From a virus, in the IMG/VR virus record IMGVR_UViG_3300028025_002640, positions 1 through 23,935 of that record: a DNA stretch of 23,935 nt. The stretch is one strand, 5' to 3'. The notes under the pieces were generated by a model. That model ran no database searches and was not told the origin of the DNA. It saw only the letters and a list, made by a program, of their open reading frames with translations. A program made the translations under genes and the position numbers. The first letter of the stretch is position 1, and each line of letters begins with the position of its first letter. Below, piece after piece: positions 13,785 to 19,615 of the stretch.

Positions 13785-13914
13785 TAATTAGAAAAAACCT
13801 TATTGTTTTGGAGTAGAGACTAAAATAATAAGTTAGCATAAATTACCTTTTTAAGCCATTGCGACTTGGTGTATTCTCTACTACGCTAAGTTTTGCAGTG
13901 GCTAATTTTTTTTT
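13785..13914 (+). ncRNA. Structured RNA leader with terminator hairpin and candidate pseudoknot
   Basis: This 168-base gap (13747-13914) contains no gene. A hairpin is formed by 13854-13862 with 13895-13903 (9 bp, one G-U). It continues after a small internal loop as 13864-13872 with 13883-13891 (9 bp, two G-U). The apical loop (13873-13882) contains TCTCTACT (13875-13882), which is exactly complementary to AGTAGAGA at 13812-13819 upstream. The hairpin is followed by AA and nine T (13906-13914), then directly by the ATG of the replisome organizer. The sequence therefore looks like an intrinsic terminator or attenuator whose loop can pair upstream. It may be a leader controlling replication-gene expression or the 3' end of a ~130-nt ncRNA. 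The 5' end is inferred. Confidence 0.6.
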
Positions 13915-14766
13915 ATGAAAGAACAACCAAATTACTACGGTATACTACCTGCAAATGTAAGGTATGATAAGAACCTACCAGCAAACGCTAAACTACTTTA
14001 TTCTGAGATAACTGCATTGGCCCAAAAAGATGGATACTGTTATGCAAGTAATGGATACTTTGCAGAACTTTATGATGTATCTGATAGGTCTATTAGTGAA
14101 TGGATAAATAAACTGTCTCAAAACGGTTATATCGAGGTGCAATTAGTTAAGAATAATAGCGGTACATTTAGAAAATTATTTCTATCGGGTATGAAGAAAT
14201 CTTCTACCCCCCGTATGAAGAAATCTTCTACCCCGTATGAAGAAAACTTCTACCCAAAAGAATACTATAATAATAATAATACAAGTATATATAATAATAA
14301 AGAAGAATATAAAGAGATTTCTATTTCTGAAAATTTAGAATCAGTTGAGGATGTTAAGTATTATTTTGAGACCAGTCAGATATTAGAACTCCTTACAGAA
14401 AAAACCAAAGCAAAATATAAGATACCTAAGTCTAAATCTTTACTTTTGCGTTATGGTCCTTACAAGTTAATCAAAGAACGTTTAGAGGATGGCTCAACAC
14501 TGGAAGAATGTATCAAAGTTATTGAGTCAAAGTACAACGAATGGAAAAGTACTGAATTTATGAGATACTTAATTCCAGAAACCATATTCCGAAAATCAAA
14601 TTTTGAGAAGTATCTTACACAATCACAAATCCAAATCGAAAATAATTTATCACAAACACAAAAACCATTAATCGATGACAAAGGAAACTATGCCAACACA
14701 GATGCAGGTAGGGAACTCTTTATTTCTAACATTAGAAAACGTGCAGAAGAAACTTTCCGAAAGTAA
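13915..14766 (+). CDS. Phage replisome organizer (replication initiator) with winged-helix N-terminus
   Basis: The protein has 283 residues. Residues 1-90 look like the helix-turn-helix/winged-helix domain of phage replication initiators: YYGILPANVRYDKNLPANAK, LLYSEITALAQKDGYCYASN, FAELYDVSDRSISEWINKLS and QNGYIEVQL. A low-complexity linker (93-135) includes MKKSSTP repeats and Asn runs. Residues about 155-235 match the conserved phage C-terminal domain of replisome organizers: YGPYKLIKERLEDGSTLEEC, IKVIESKYNEWKSTEFMRYL and PETIFRKSNFEKYL. Related Gram-positive phage proteins bind repeats inside their own gene and recruit the host helicase. Here the linker-coding DNA carries three such repeats at 14189-14256 next to an AT-rich stretch. 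The ATG follows the leader T-tract directly. Confidence 0.75.
   Translation: MKEQPNYYGILPANVRYDKNLPANAKLLYSEITALAQKDGYCYASNGYFAELYDVSDRSISEWINKLSQNGYIEVQLVKNNSGTFRKLFLSGMKKSSTPRMKKSSTPYEENFYPKEYYNNNNTSIYNNKEEYKEISISENLESVEDVKYYFETSQILELLTEKTKAKYKIPKSKSLLLRYGPYKLIKERLEDGSTLEECIKVIESKYNEWKSTEFMRYLIPETIFRKSNFEKYLTQSQIQIENNLSQTQKPLIDDKGNYANTDAGRELFISNIRKRAEETFRK
14189..14256 (+). repeat. Three iteron-like repeats inside the replisome organizer gene (putative origin)
   Basis: Units start at 14189, 14213 and 14235 with the core GAAGAAATCTTCTACCCC (the third has GAAGAAAACTTCTACCC). Each contains the dyad GAAGA-AA-TCTTC, weaker in unit 3. Units 1 and 2 are 24 bases apart and in the same reading frame; units 2 and 3 are 22 bases apart, so unit 3 lies in another frame and encodes a different peptide. 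Confidence 0.7.
14263..14320 (+). other. AT-rich stretch next to the iterons (possible DNA unwinding region)
   Basis: About 58 bases of nearly pure A/T, including TAATAATAATAAT and TATATATAATAATAA, follow the three repeats within the coding sequence. Such a stretch next to initiator-binding iterons is the classical layout of a replication origin. Confidence 0.5.
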
Positions 14767-14782
14767 GTCTGAAATTAAAACT

Positions 14783-15532
14783 ATGATCATAGGATATGAA
14801 AGTCCTATTCGAAACATGAGTAAAGATGATATTGTATCATCACTATCAATAGCTTTACCAATTTGCGCTGAATTATATTGTGGCATTCGCAAAAGTGAAT
14901 TTAACGAGACTGTAATGGTTGAAGCTATACAGTTTATTTATAACTACTATGGTGAACTGGGAGCAGTAGAAATAAAACAAGCATTTGAAATGGCATCGGC
15001 TAATAAGTTTGAAAAGGTCGATATGAAAGCCTATTACGGTCAATTTAATATCTCTATGCTTGGCGATATACTTTCAGCTTACAAGTCTAAGCGTAATAAC
15101 GTAATGAACAAAGTAATTAGCGAACACGAAAAGAATGTAGCTGGAGATACTTTTTGGAATGAAGTCGAACACAAAAACTATTTAGCGCGTCAAAAAGTAA
15201 TTGCTCAATTCAAAGAACAACTTGAAAAAAAGCGCAAAGGGTTACAACTTGACTATAAACATTGGGATGAACTTTGGATGTATTGGGCAAAGATATTAGT
15301 AGACCAAAAAATAGTCGAACTTCCAGAAACACGTAGAAGACAACTTTGGTCAGAAGCAAAAGATATAGTCTTAAAAAGGTTAAGAAAAACGGCTGGAAAC
15401 TTTGAAGACTTTTATGAAGCCAAATCTGCAAGGTTTCAACTTAAAAGTTTAGAGAATAAAGCTGACCAGACTCTACAACAAAAAGCTGAAGTAATTTATA
15501 CTAAGCTATTCGTTTGGGAATTTTTAAAGTAA
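14783..15532 (+). CDS. Unknown protein downstream of replisome organizer (249 aa), possible helicase-loader position
   Basis: Function not recognised. The ATG at 14783 is the first after the upstream stop, in an A-rich leader; an in-frame ATG at 14675 would overlap the replisome organizer by 92 bases and add 36 residues. The protein is helical and charged, with SLSIALPICAELYCGIRKSEFNE, AIQFIYNYYGELGAVEIKQA, MKAYYGQFNISMLGDILSAY and a Lys/Glu-rich C-terminal half (EQLEKKRKGLQL, LWMYWAKILVDQKIVELPET). A segment of the type 'ALPICAELYCGI' next to initiator genes occurs, as I recall, in other Bacteroidota phages. Position suggests a replication accessory role; no ATPase motif is present. Confidence 0.5.
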   Translation: MIIGYESPIRNMSKDDIVSSLSIALPICAELYCGIRKSEFNETVMVEAIQFIYNYYGELGAVEIKQAFEMASANKFEKVDMKAYYGQFNISMLGDILSAYKSKRNNVMNKVISEHEKNVAGDTFWNEVEHKNYLARQKVIAQFKEQLEKKRKGLQLDYKHWDELWMYWAKILVDQKIVELPETRRRQLWSEAKDIVLKRLRKTAGNFEDFYEAKSARFQLKSLENKADQTLQQKAEVIYTKLFVWEFLK

Positions 15533-15551
15533 TAAAATAAAAATATAATAT

Positions 15552-15728
15552 ATGAATCGTTTATTAGTTCAATTTATTAGCGATAACCCATTTGGTTGTG
15601 AACTTAAAGAAATTGCTGTATTTGAAACATTTAACAAAGCTGTTGATGTAGCTATTACTTTAATAAACAATAAAAAAATACATACAATATTAGTTAATGA
15701 TGGTTCTCAATGGGTACGCATAAAATAA
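15552..15728 (+). CDS. Small unknown protein (58 aa)
   Basis: The ATG at 15552 opens a 58-residue frame ending at TAA 15726-15728. The sequence reads MNRLLVQFISDNPFGCELKE, then IAVFETFNKAVDVAITLINN, then KKIHTILVNDGSQWVRIK, a beta-alpha-beta-like layout with a single helix and closing strands. An A/T-rich leader (AAATATAATAT) precedes it, 19 bases after the upstream stop. Function not recognised. The coherent alternation of hydrophobic and polar residues makes it look real despite its length. Confidence 0.5.
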   Translation: MNRLLVQFISDNPFGCELKEIAVFETFNKAVDVAITLINNKKIHTILVNDGSQWVRIK

Positions 15729-15743
15729 AGTAAGGTATCGGTG

Positions 15744-15767
15744 TTATTAAACGTATCACTTTAATAA
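15744..15767 (+). repeat. Perfect inverted repeat upstream of the C5 methyltransferase gene
   Basis: TTATTAAA (15744-15751) and TTTAATAA (15760-15767) are perfect inverted copies with an 8-base spacer. A second small palindrome (AGGTTAAACCT, 15767-15777) abuts it. It could be a regulatory protein site or a weak hairpin; no T-tract follows. Confidence 0.4.
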
Positions 15768-15808
15768 GGTTAAACCTGACAATAGAACTATAAAACGTAA
15801 AATTATTT

Positions 15809-15850
15809 CTTTACAAAGTTTACTTATTAGTCAACTTAAAACTTTACAAA
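15809..15850 (+). promoter_or_regulatory. Direct repeats next to the C5 methyltransferase start
   Basis: CTTTACAAA occurs at 15809-15817 and again at 15842-15850, 33 bases apart (about three helical turns). The second copy ends two bases before the start ATG. This could be a binding site for a regulator, possibly the methyltransferase itself, but the repeat is only 9 bases. Confidence 0.3.
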
Positions 15851-15851
15851 A

Positions 15852-16508
15852 ATGAAAATATTAAACTTATATGCTTGTTTAGGTGGTAATAGATATAAAT
15901 GGAATGAAGTTAAAAATGATATTGAAGTAACTGCGGTTGAACTTGACCCTGAAGCTGCAAGGTTATACCAGGAACGTTTTCCAAATGATACGGTTATTGT
16001 TGCTGATGCGCATCAATATTTATTAGAACATTATAAAGAGTTTGATTTTATTTGGAGTTCACCTCCTTGTCCAAGTCATAGCAGAGCAAGGTATTGGAAT
16101 AGTTCTAATTATGATACAATAACAGAACCAATATATCCAGATTTAAAATTATACGAAGAAATATTGTTTTTACAACATTATTATAAACACGGAAAATTTG
16201 TTGTTGAAAATGTAATACCTTATTATGAACCTTTAATACCTGCACAAAAAAGAGGTAGACATTTATATTGGACAAATTTTAAACTTCCAAATGAAATAGG
16301 GGATAGAGGTTTTAAAATATCTCAAGAAAAAAATGAGTTAGATTCATTATGTAATTTTCACAATTATAATTTTAAAAATTATAAAGGAGAACAACCTATA
16401 GTAAAAATGGCAAGAAACCTTGTTGACTATGAAGCTGGTAAAACTATATTTCAAACTGCTTTAGGAATAATTGAAAATAAAAATATCAATCAAACACAAT
16501 TATTTTAA
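15852..16508 (+). CDS. Small C5-cytosine DNA methyltransferase-like protein
   Basis: The protein has 218 residues with clear Dcm-type motifs in order: motif I NLYACLGGNRYKW (about 4-16) for AdoMet binding; the E30/D32 acidic region of motif II; motif IV SSPPCPSHSRARYW with catalytic Cys73; motif VI VVENV (117-121); and motif VIII QKRGRHLYW (132-140). Normal C5 methyltransferases have 300-400 residues with a target recognition domain between motifs VIII and IX and a QxGNSV motif; both appear reduced or absent. It may methylate cytosine with relaxed specificity, act on the phage genome to evade restriction, or need a partner. Codon use is more A/T-rich than the replication genes, suggesting acquisition. 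The next gene starts 1 base after the stop. Confidence 0.75.
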   Translation: MKILNLYACLGGNRYKWNEVKNDIEVTAVELDPEAARLYQERFPNDTVIVADAHQYLLEHYKEFDFIWSSPPCPSHSRARYWNSSNYDTITEPIYPDLKLYEEILFLQHYYKHGKFVVENVIPYYEPLIPAQKRGRHLYWTNFKLPNEIGDRGFKISQEKNELDSLCNFHNYNFKNYKGEQPIVKMARNLVDYEAGKTIFQTALGIIENKNINQTQLF

Positions 16509-16509
16509 T

Positions 16510-16974
16510 ATGAATCTATTTTATCATATCGCTTTAATTCTATTTTTAGAACCTACAACTCAAAGCGAATACTGTCAAAAATATTACCCTATTGCTTACC
16601 TTTGTGAAGTAGTCTATGGAGTGCCAGTATCGATACAATTAGCTCAGGCTCTTCAAGAATCTGGAGGCGGTAAGTCTAACATCGCCAAAAACTCTAATAA
16701 TCACTTCGGGATAAAATACTATAAGAACGCTTATAACGGTCATTACTTTATAGACCGCAAAGGTATAAAATGGAGAGCGTATGATTCTGTTTATGAATCT
16801 TATATTGACCATGCTAAATTTCTAAATAAGCATTACAGACGCGCTTGTTTTAAAGATTACAGCCATTGGGCAAAGTTAAACGGATATGCTGAGAAAGGTT
16901 ACTGGAATCATATTTGTAAAATTGCCAAAAACAAAAAACTTTATTTATTAGATAACCACAAACAACAAAATTAG
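16510..16974 (+). CDS. Glucosaminidase-type peptidoglycan hydrolase (lysin)
   Basis: The ATG at 16510 follows directly after the methyltransferase stop; an in-frame TTG at 16471 would overlap that gene. The protein has 154 residues. The N-terminus (FYHIALILFLEPTTQS, about 4-19) is hydrophobic and may be a signal peptide or anchor. The catalytic domain is of the FlgJ/glucosaminidase type: SIQLAQALQESGGGKSNIAK with probable catalytic Glu50, then NSNNHFGIKYYKN and YDSVYESYIDHAKFLNKHYR. It would cut N-acetylglucosamine-N-acetylmuramic acid bonds in peptidoglycan. Its place among replication and modification genes rather than with the holin is unusual; it could serve entry or host manipulation as well as lysis. 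Confidence 0.75.
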   Translation: MNLFYHIALILFLEPTTQSEYCQKYYPIAYLCEVVYGVPVSIQLAQALQESGGGKSNIAKNSNNHFGIKYYKNAYNGHYFIDRKGIKWRAYDSVYESYIDHAKFLNKHYRRACFKDYSHWAKLNGYAEKGYWNHICKIAKNKKLYLLDNHKQQN

Positions 16975-16977
16975 ATT

Positions 16978-17205
16978 ATGAAAAAAGATGAATTTATCAA
17001 ATCACAAATGATTTACAGACCAACTATTCCGAGCGTAAAAATCAAAGGGGATAAAAAAATCATGATAGAGATAGACGAACAAAGAATGGTTAACAAGTTT
17101 GAAGAACCTAAGAGGCTAAAGATAACTTGTTTTGACTTTCAACTGGCTGAGACCTTAGAGCGTTATAAATCTCGCAACCCTATAATATTAAAAGAATGGT
17201 CATAA
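16978..17205 (+). CDS. Small unknown protein before the RuvC-like gene (75 aa)
   Basis: Function not recognised. It is Lys- and Ile-rich, with a beta-like segment VKIKGDKKIMIEIDEQRMVN and a C-terminal KRLKITCFDFQLAETLERYK segment. There is no signal peptide, membrane segment or Cys cluster. It lies three bases after the glucosaminidase and overlaps the RuvC-like gene by 10 bases, so it is likely co-translated with that nuclease and may have a DNA-metabolism role. Confidence 0.55.
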   Translation: MKKDEFIKSQMIYRPTIPSVKIKGDKKIMIEIDEQRMVNKFEEPKRLKITCFDFQLAETLERYKSRNPIILKEWS

Positions 17206-17660
17206 TAGGAATAGACCCAGCGATGAGAAAAAATGGCTTTGCTCTTTGCTTACATGATACTACAGATAACTCCATTGACTTTTTAGTCATGGAGTTTACT
17301 GACTTTATTTTTTACGTTACAAGTCTTCCAGAAGGCGAATATCAATTTTGTGTAGAGAATAGTAATTTGCAGAATCTTAGTTTTGATATGCGAGGGAATA
17401 AAAACATAGTAGCCCGAAAGTCAAGGAACGTAGGTATGAATCAGGCAGTCAGTCAGTTAACTTGTGACTATCTAAAAAAATGTAATTACAAAGTAATTGA
17501 GTTAAGTCCTAAACAAAAGGGCGAAAAGATGACTAAGGAAACGGCAAAAGTCTTACTTAGTCAGTTTTCAGAGGTAAATAATTACAAAGGATTAGTATCT
17601 GATCAGGATAAAAGAGACGCATTTAAGCTGGTTTTACTGGCTATTTCAGGAAAATATTAA
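17196..17660 (+). CDS. RuvC-like Holliday junction resolvase/RNase H-fold nuclease
   Basis: The protein has 154 residues. It opens with GIDPAMRKNGFAL (about 5-17), the first RNase H-fold strand with catalytic Asp7. The second acidic residue is Glu54 in QFCVENSN, and the C-terminal helix DQDKRDAFKLVLLAIS (136-151) supplies Asp residues at 137/141. This D-E-D(D) order and spacing fits RuvC-type resolvases, which cut branched DNA and clear the way for packaging. It is the last gene of the replication block and overlaps the 75-aa gene by 10 bases. Promoter copy 3 follows 10 bases after the stop. Confidence 0.75.
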   Translation: MVIIGIDPAMRKNGFALCLHDTTDNSIDFLVMEFTDFIFYVTSLPEGEYQFCVENSNLQNLSFDMRGNKNIVARKSRNVGMNQAVSQLTCDYLKKCNYKVIELSPKQKGEKMTKETAKVLLSQFSEVNNYKGLVSDQDKRDAFKLVLLAISGKY

Positions 17661-17670
17661 AAAAGATTAA

Positions 17671-17719
17671 AAAAAAGATAACAAAAGTTATATAATTTAA
17701 ATAAGTCTTTTTAAATTTG
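17671..17719 (+). promoter_or_regulatory. Phage promoter, 19-mer class, copy 3
   Basis: The 19-mer AAAAAAGATAACAAAAGTT is at 17671-17689 and TAAATTTG at 17712-17719. The -33 position reads TTAT/TATA instead of TTTG, so this copy lacks the core -33 box but keeps the 19-mer and the downstream block AAGTCTTTTTAAATTTGT (17703-17720) identical to copy 2. The predicted start is near 17724; the leader to 17758 contains CA repeats. Confidence 0.7.
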
Positions 17720-17757
17720 TCTATCAATTTATTTTTACACACACAAAACACACAATT

Positions 17758-18030
17758 ATGGTTTACGAACACATTAAAAATGTCGCTCCGACAATTAGAA
17801 AAAACATTCTACTGATTAAAAGCCTACAAAAGCAATATCACTCAGGTGTTATCAGTAATGAATTTTTAGATACAATTATTGATAGGCTTTATGATACATC
17901 TATCTGTATGTTAGACCCTGAAAAAAAAGATGAGTCTTTCGACAAATTCCAAAAGATAATTGACATGACTACCTACTGGCACGATTCAACCGAAACAGAT
18001 TTATTATTAGACTTTATAGGAATATTTTAA
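17758..18030 (+). CDS. Unknown protein, first gene behind promoter copy 3 (90 aa)
   Basis: Function not recognised. It is helical: VAPTIRKNILLIKSLQKQYH, then EFLDTIIDRLYDTSICMLDP, and an acidic C-terminus (DSTETDLLLDFIGIF). There is no signal peptide or membrane segment. The start is supported by a ~34-base CA-rich leader behind the predicted transcription start. It opens a cluster of four small genes without recognisable motifs, which in phages often carry host-takeover or anti-defence proteins, though nothing here shows that directly. Confidence 0.6.
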   Translation: MVYEHIKNVAPTIRKNILLIKSLQKQYHSGVISNEFLDTIIDRLYDTSICMLDPEKKDESFDKFQKIIDMTTYWHDSTETDLLLDFIGIF

Positions 18031-18032
18031 TT

Positions 18033-18407
18033 ATGGATAATAGAAAAAAACTCGCAGATATTTGGCTTTTGATTTCCTCACTTAACTGTGTTAGGTATGC
18101 AATAGCAGAACTCAATCCAGCTACTATGCCACCACAAAGCAAAGTAAAGTACAAAGGATTAAAAATCTATATCGAAAACTTCTTGAATACTATGCAGCTA
18201 CATATCGAAGTTGATAGGCGTAAAAAGTTAGTAGGTACTAATTTTGAAAACGTAGGCGCAATGGTTGAAACTATGGCTTGTTTAGCGCATATACCATTAG
18301 ACCAGATAGAACCATTTTTAGAAAAGGTTAACCAGTTAGCTTTTGAAACAGTAAAACAAGTAACAAATGAAAAAGACAGCACTAACGGAACTGATAGAGT
18401 TCTATAA
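18033..18407 (+). CDS. Unknown helical protein (124 aa)
   Basis: Function not recognised. It is almost entirely helical: KKLADIWLLISSLNCVRYAI, NPATMPPQSKVKYKGLKIYI, FLNTMQLHIEVDRRKKLVGT and the C-terminal FLEKVNQLAFETVKQVTNEK. Such a four-helix layout could be a small coiled or bundled protein. It starts 2 bases after the preceding stop and overlaps the next gene by 41 bases, which is long for this genome and suggests that the start of the next gene is embedded here. Confidence 0.6.
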   Translation: MDNRKKLADIWLLISSLNCVRYAIAELNPATMPPQSKVKYKGLKIYIENFLNTMQLHIEVDRRKKLVGTNFENVGAMVETMACLAHIPLDQIEPFLEKVNQLAFETVKQVTNEKDSTNGTDRVL

Positions 18408-18585
18408 ATTATCTCAAAATAAAATGCCATACGATGTACTTTGCATGAGATTAGCAGAAAAGATTATGCACTTACAAACATTAGAACGCGAACAAATAAT
18501 TAAGGCTTACAATCAAAGAGCAGTAGACCAATTTGAAGGTAGTCTTAGAACTGGTACTGATTACTATGAACAAAACTATATTTAA
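18367..18585 (+). CDS. Small unknown helical protein (72 aa)
   Basis: Function not recognised. The sequence runs MKKTALTELIEFYKLSQNKM, PYDVLCMRLAEKIMHLQTLE, REQIIKAYNQRAVDQFEGSL, typical of the small helical phage proteins of the form 'ELI.....N..pYDVicmRLaEKI'. It begins inside the end of the 124-aa gene (41-base overlap) and is followed 3 bases later by the next gene. Translation of both frames in the overlap is plausible from the operon packing. Confidence 0.55.
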   Translation: MKKTALTELIEFYKLSQNKMPYDVLCMRLAEKIMHLQTLEREQIIKAYNQRAVDQFEGSLRTGTDYYEQNYI

Positions 18586-18588
18586 ACT

Positions 18589-18828
18589 ATGAAAGCTACA
18601 CTTGAATTTGACTTATCCGATTTTGATAAGGATGATAATATGGAGTTTAAAATGGCTGTTAAGGCTTCGGATTACTATTGGGCATTATATGACTTTAAGA
18701 ATGCTAAAAAGACTTTAGAGTGGGGACTGGATGCCAATGCTGAATTAGATAGGTATGAAGTCTTAGATAAAGTATTTGAAAAATTCTTTGAAATTATCGA
18801 AGACCACAATATAACCTTTGAACATTAA
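18589..18828 (+). CDS. Small acidic unknown protein (79 aa)
   Basis: Function not recognised. It is acidic and mixed: MKATLEFDLSDFDKDDNMEF, then MAVKASDYYWALYDFKNAKK, then LDANAELDRYEVLDKVFEKF and a short C-terminal helix. The start is a beta-like strand with four Asp in DLSDFDKDDN, followed by two helices. It is the last gene before the operator-bearing amidase promoter; no terminator with a T-tract separates them. Confidence 0.55.
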   Translation: MKATLEFDLSDFDKDDNMEFKMAVKASDYYWALYDFKNAKKTLEWGLDANAELDRYEVLDKVFEKFFEIIEDHNITFEH

Positions 18829-18886
18829 ATGAAAATGCCACCAATCCAGAGCGGAAAAGTGGCATCACATTTAAACACAAACACAC

Positions 18887-18960
18887 ATTGTTTCAAATAT
18901 AAACAATTTTGTTTGATATTATAAACATTTTTTATATTTTTGTTTCAAATAACTTACAAT
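18887..18960 (+). promoter_or_regulatory. Three operator-like dyads over the amidase promoter
   Basis: Site 1 (18887-18907) is a perfect inverted repeat ATTGTTT-7 bases-AAACAAT. Site 2 (18909-18928) has the same half sites, TTGTTT and TAAACA. Site 3 (18940-18960) repeats TTGTTTCAAATA and ends in ACAAT, with one extra base. Centres are about 21 and 32 bases apart, roughly two and three helical turns. Site 2 covers the -33 box and site 3 covers the end of the -7 box and the predicted start. Confidence 0.6.
18912..18942 (+). promoter_or_regulatory. Consensus Bacteroidota promoter of the amidase cassette
   Basis: TTTG (18912-18915), exactly 19 bp, TATTTTTG (18935-18942): full consensus match. 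The expected start near 18947 gives a short leader of ~15 bases before the ATG at 18962. It lacks the 19-mer of the other phage promoters. Confidence 0.75.
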
Positions 18961-18961
18961 C

Positions 18962-19615
18962 ATGGCAAAGAAACAAACAGTTCTATTTATCGATGCAGGT
19001 CATGGTGGATTAGACCCGATGACAAAAGAGTATCTAACTCCAGAAAACATCGGTAAGAAAACACTACACACAAACGGCAAAGCATACCATTACAATGGCT
19101 GGTTTTATGAAGGTCATTTTAATAGACAGATAGCTAACGAATTTATCACTATGGCAACAGCTGCAGGTTTTCATTGTATCCCAGTATTCCATCCTTTCAA
19201 AGATAATAACCTTAAAGAGCGTACAGATAACGCTAACTCTATTTATAGCCAGTTAAATCAAAAAGCCTTATTTCTATCCTTTCATGCTAACGCTGCTGGA
19301 ATAGGAACTGCTCCACAAACAACAGCTGAAGGTGTATGTTCATTCGTTTATAAGTTAGGAAGTGAAACGGCAAATACGGCTCAGGTCATGACTAAGGAAC
19401 TGGAAAAGATATTCGATAAGTATGGCAGTCGCAGAAGGTCTACATTAGTCCTGGATAACTCTTTACATATTACTACCTATACAACCATGCCAGCGATTTT
19501 ATTAGAACTTGGTTTCTTTGATAATCCAAATAACGCTGACTTACTAATCAACCCTACATTCAGAACGGCTTTGGTTCGCACAATGATTGAAACGTTAAAA
19601 ACTCGATTAGCATAA
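18962..19615 (+). CDS. N-acetylmuramoyl-L-alanine amidase (Amidase_3 type endolysin)
   Basis: The protein has 217 residues, a typical single-domain Amidase_3. Zinc ligands are His14 in IDAGHGGLDP, Glu50 in FYEGHFNRQIA and His108 in LSFHANAAG; the catalytic Glu is 182 in ILLELGFFDN. KERTDNAN supplies the R/T/D...N motif. There is no signal peptide, so it depends on the holin for release, as in classical endolysins. It cleaves the bond between muramic acid and the L-alanine of the stem peptide. The start codon lies directly behind the operator-bearing promoter, and its stop overlaps the next start (TAATG), so the spanin-like pair and the metallophosphoesterase are co-transcribed. Confidence 0.85.
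   Translation: MAKKQTVLFIDAGHGGLDPMTKEYLTPENIGKKTLHTNGKAYHYNGWFYEGHFNRQIANEFITMATAAGFHCIPVFHPFKDNNLKERTDNANSIYSQLNQKALFLSFHANAAGIGTAPQTTAEGVCSFVYKLGSETANTAQVMTKELEKIFDKYGSRRRSTLVLDNSLHITTYTTMPAILLELGFFDNPNNADLLINPTFRTALVRTMIETLKTRLA

Noticed and set aside
13747-13914. tRNA or tRNA-like gene in the leader region
   Set aside because: No D-arm, anticodon arm or T-arm pattern and no CCA end; the structure is a long hairpin with a T-tract.
14675-14782. Longer N-terminus of the protein downstream of the replisome organizer
   Set aside because: The ATG at 14675 would overlap the replisome organizer by 92 bases, far more than the other junctions; the ATG at 14783 in an A-rich leader is preferred, but the longer form is not excluded.
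18835-18865. Hairpin ATGCCAC/GTGGCAT as a terminator
   Set aside because: The 7-bp stem has a 17-nt loop and no T-tract, so it is not a normal intrinsic terminator; a minor RNA structure at most.
18829-18924. 31-codon frame after the 79-aa gene
   Set aside because: It runs into the operator and promoter of the amidase, has no protein-like pattern and is easily explained by chance.
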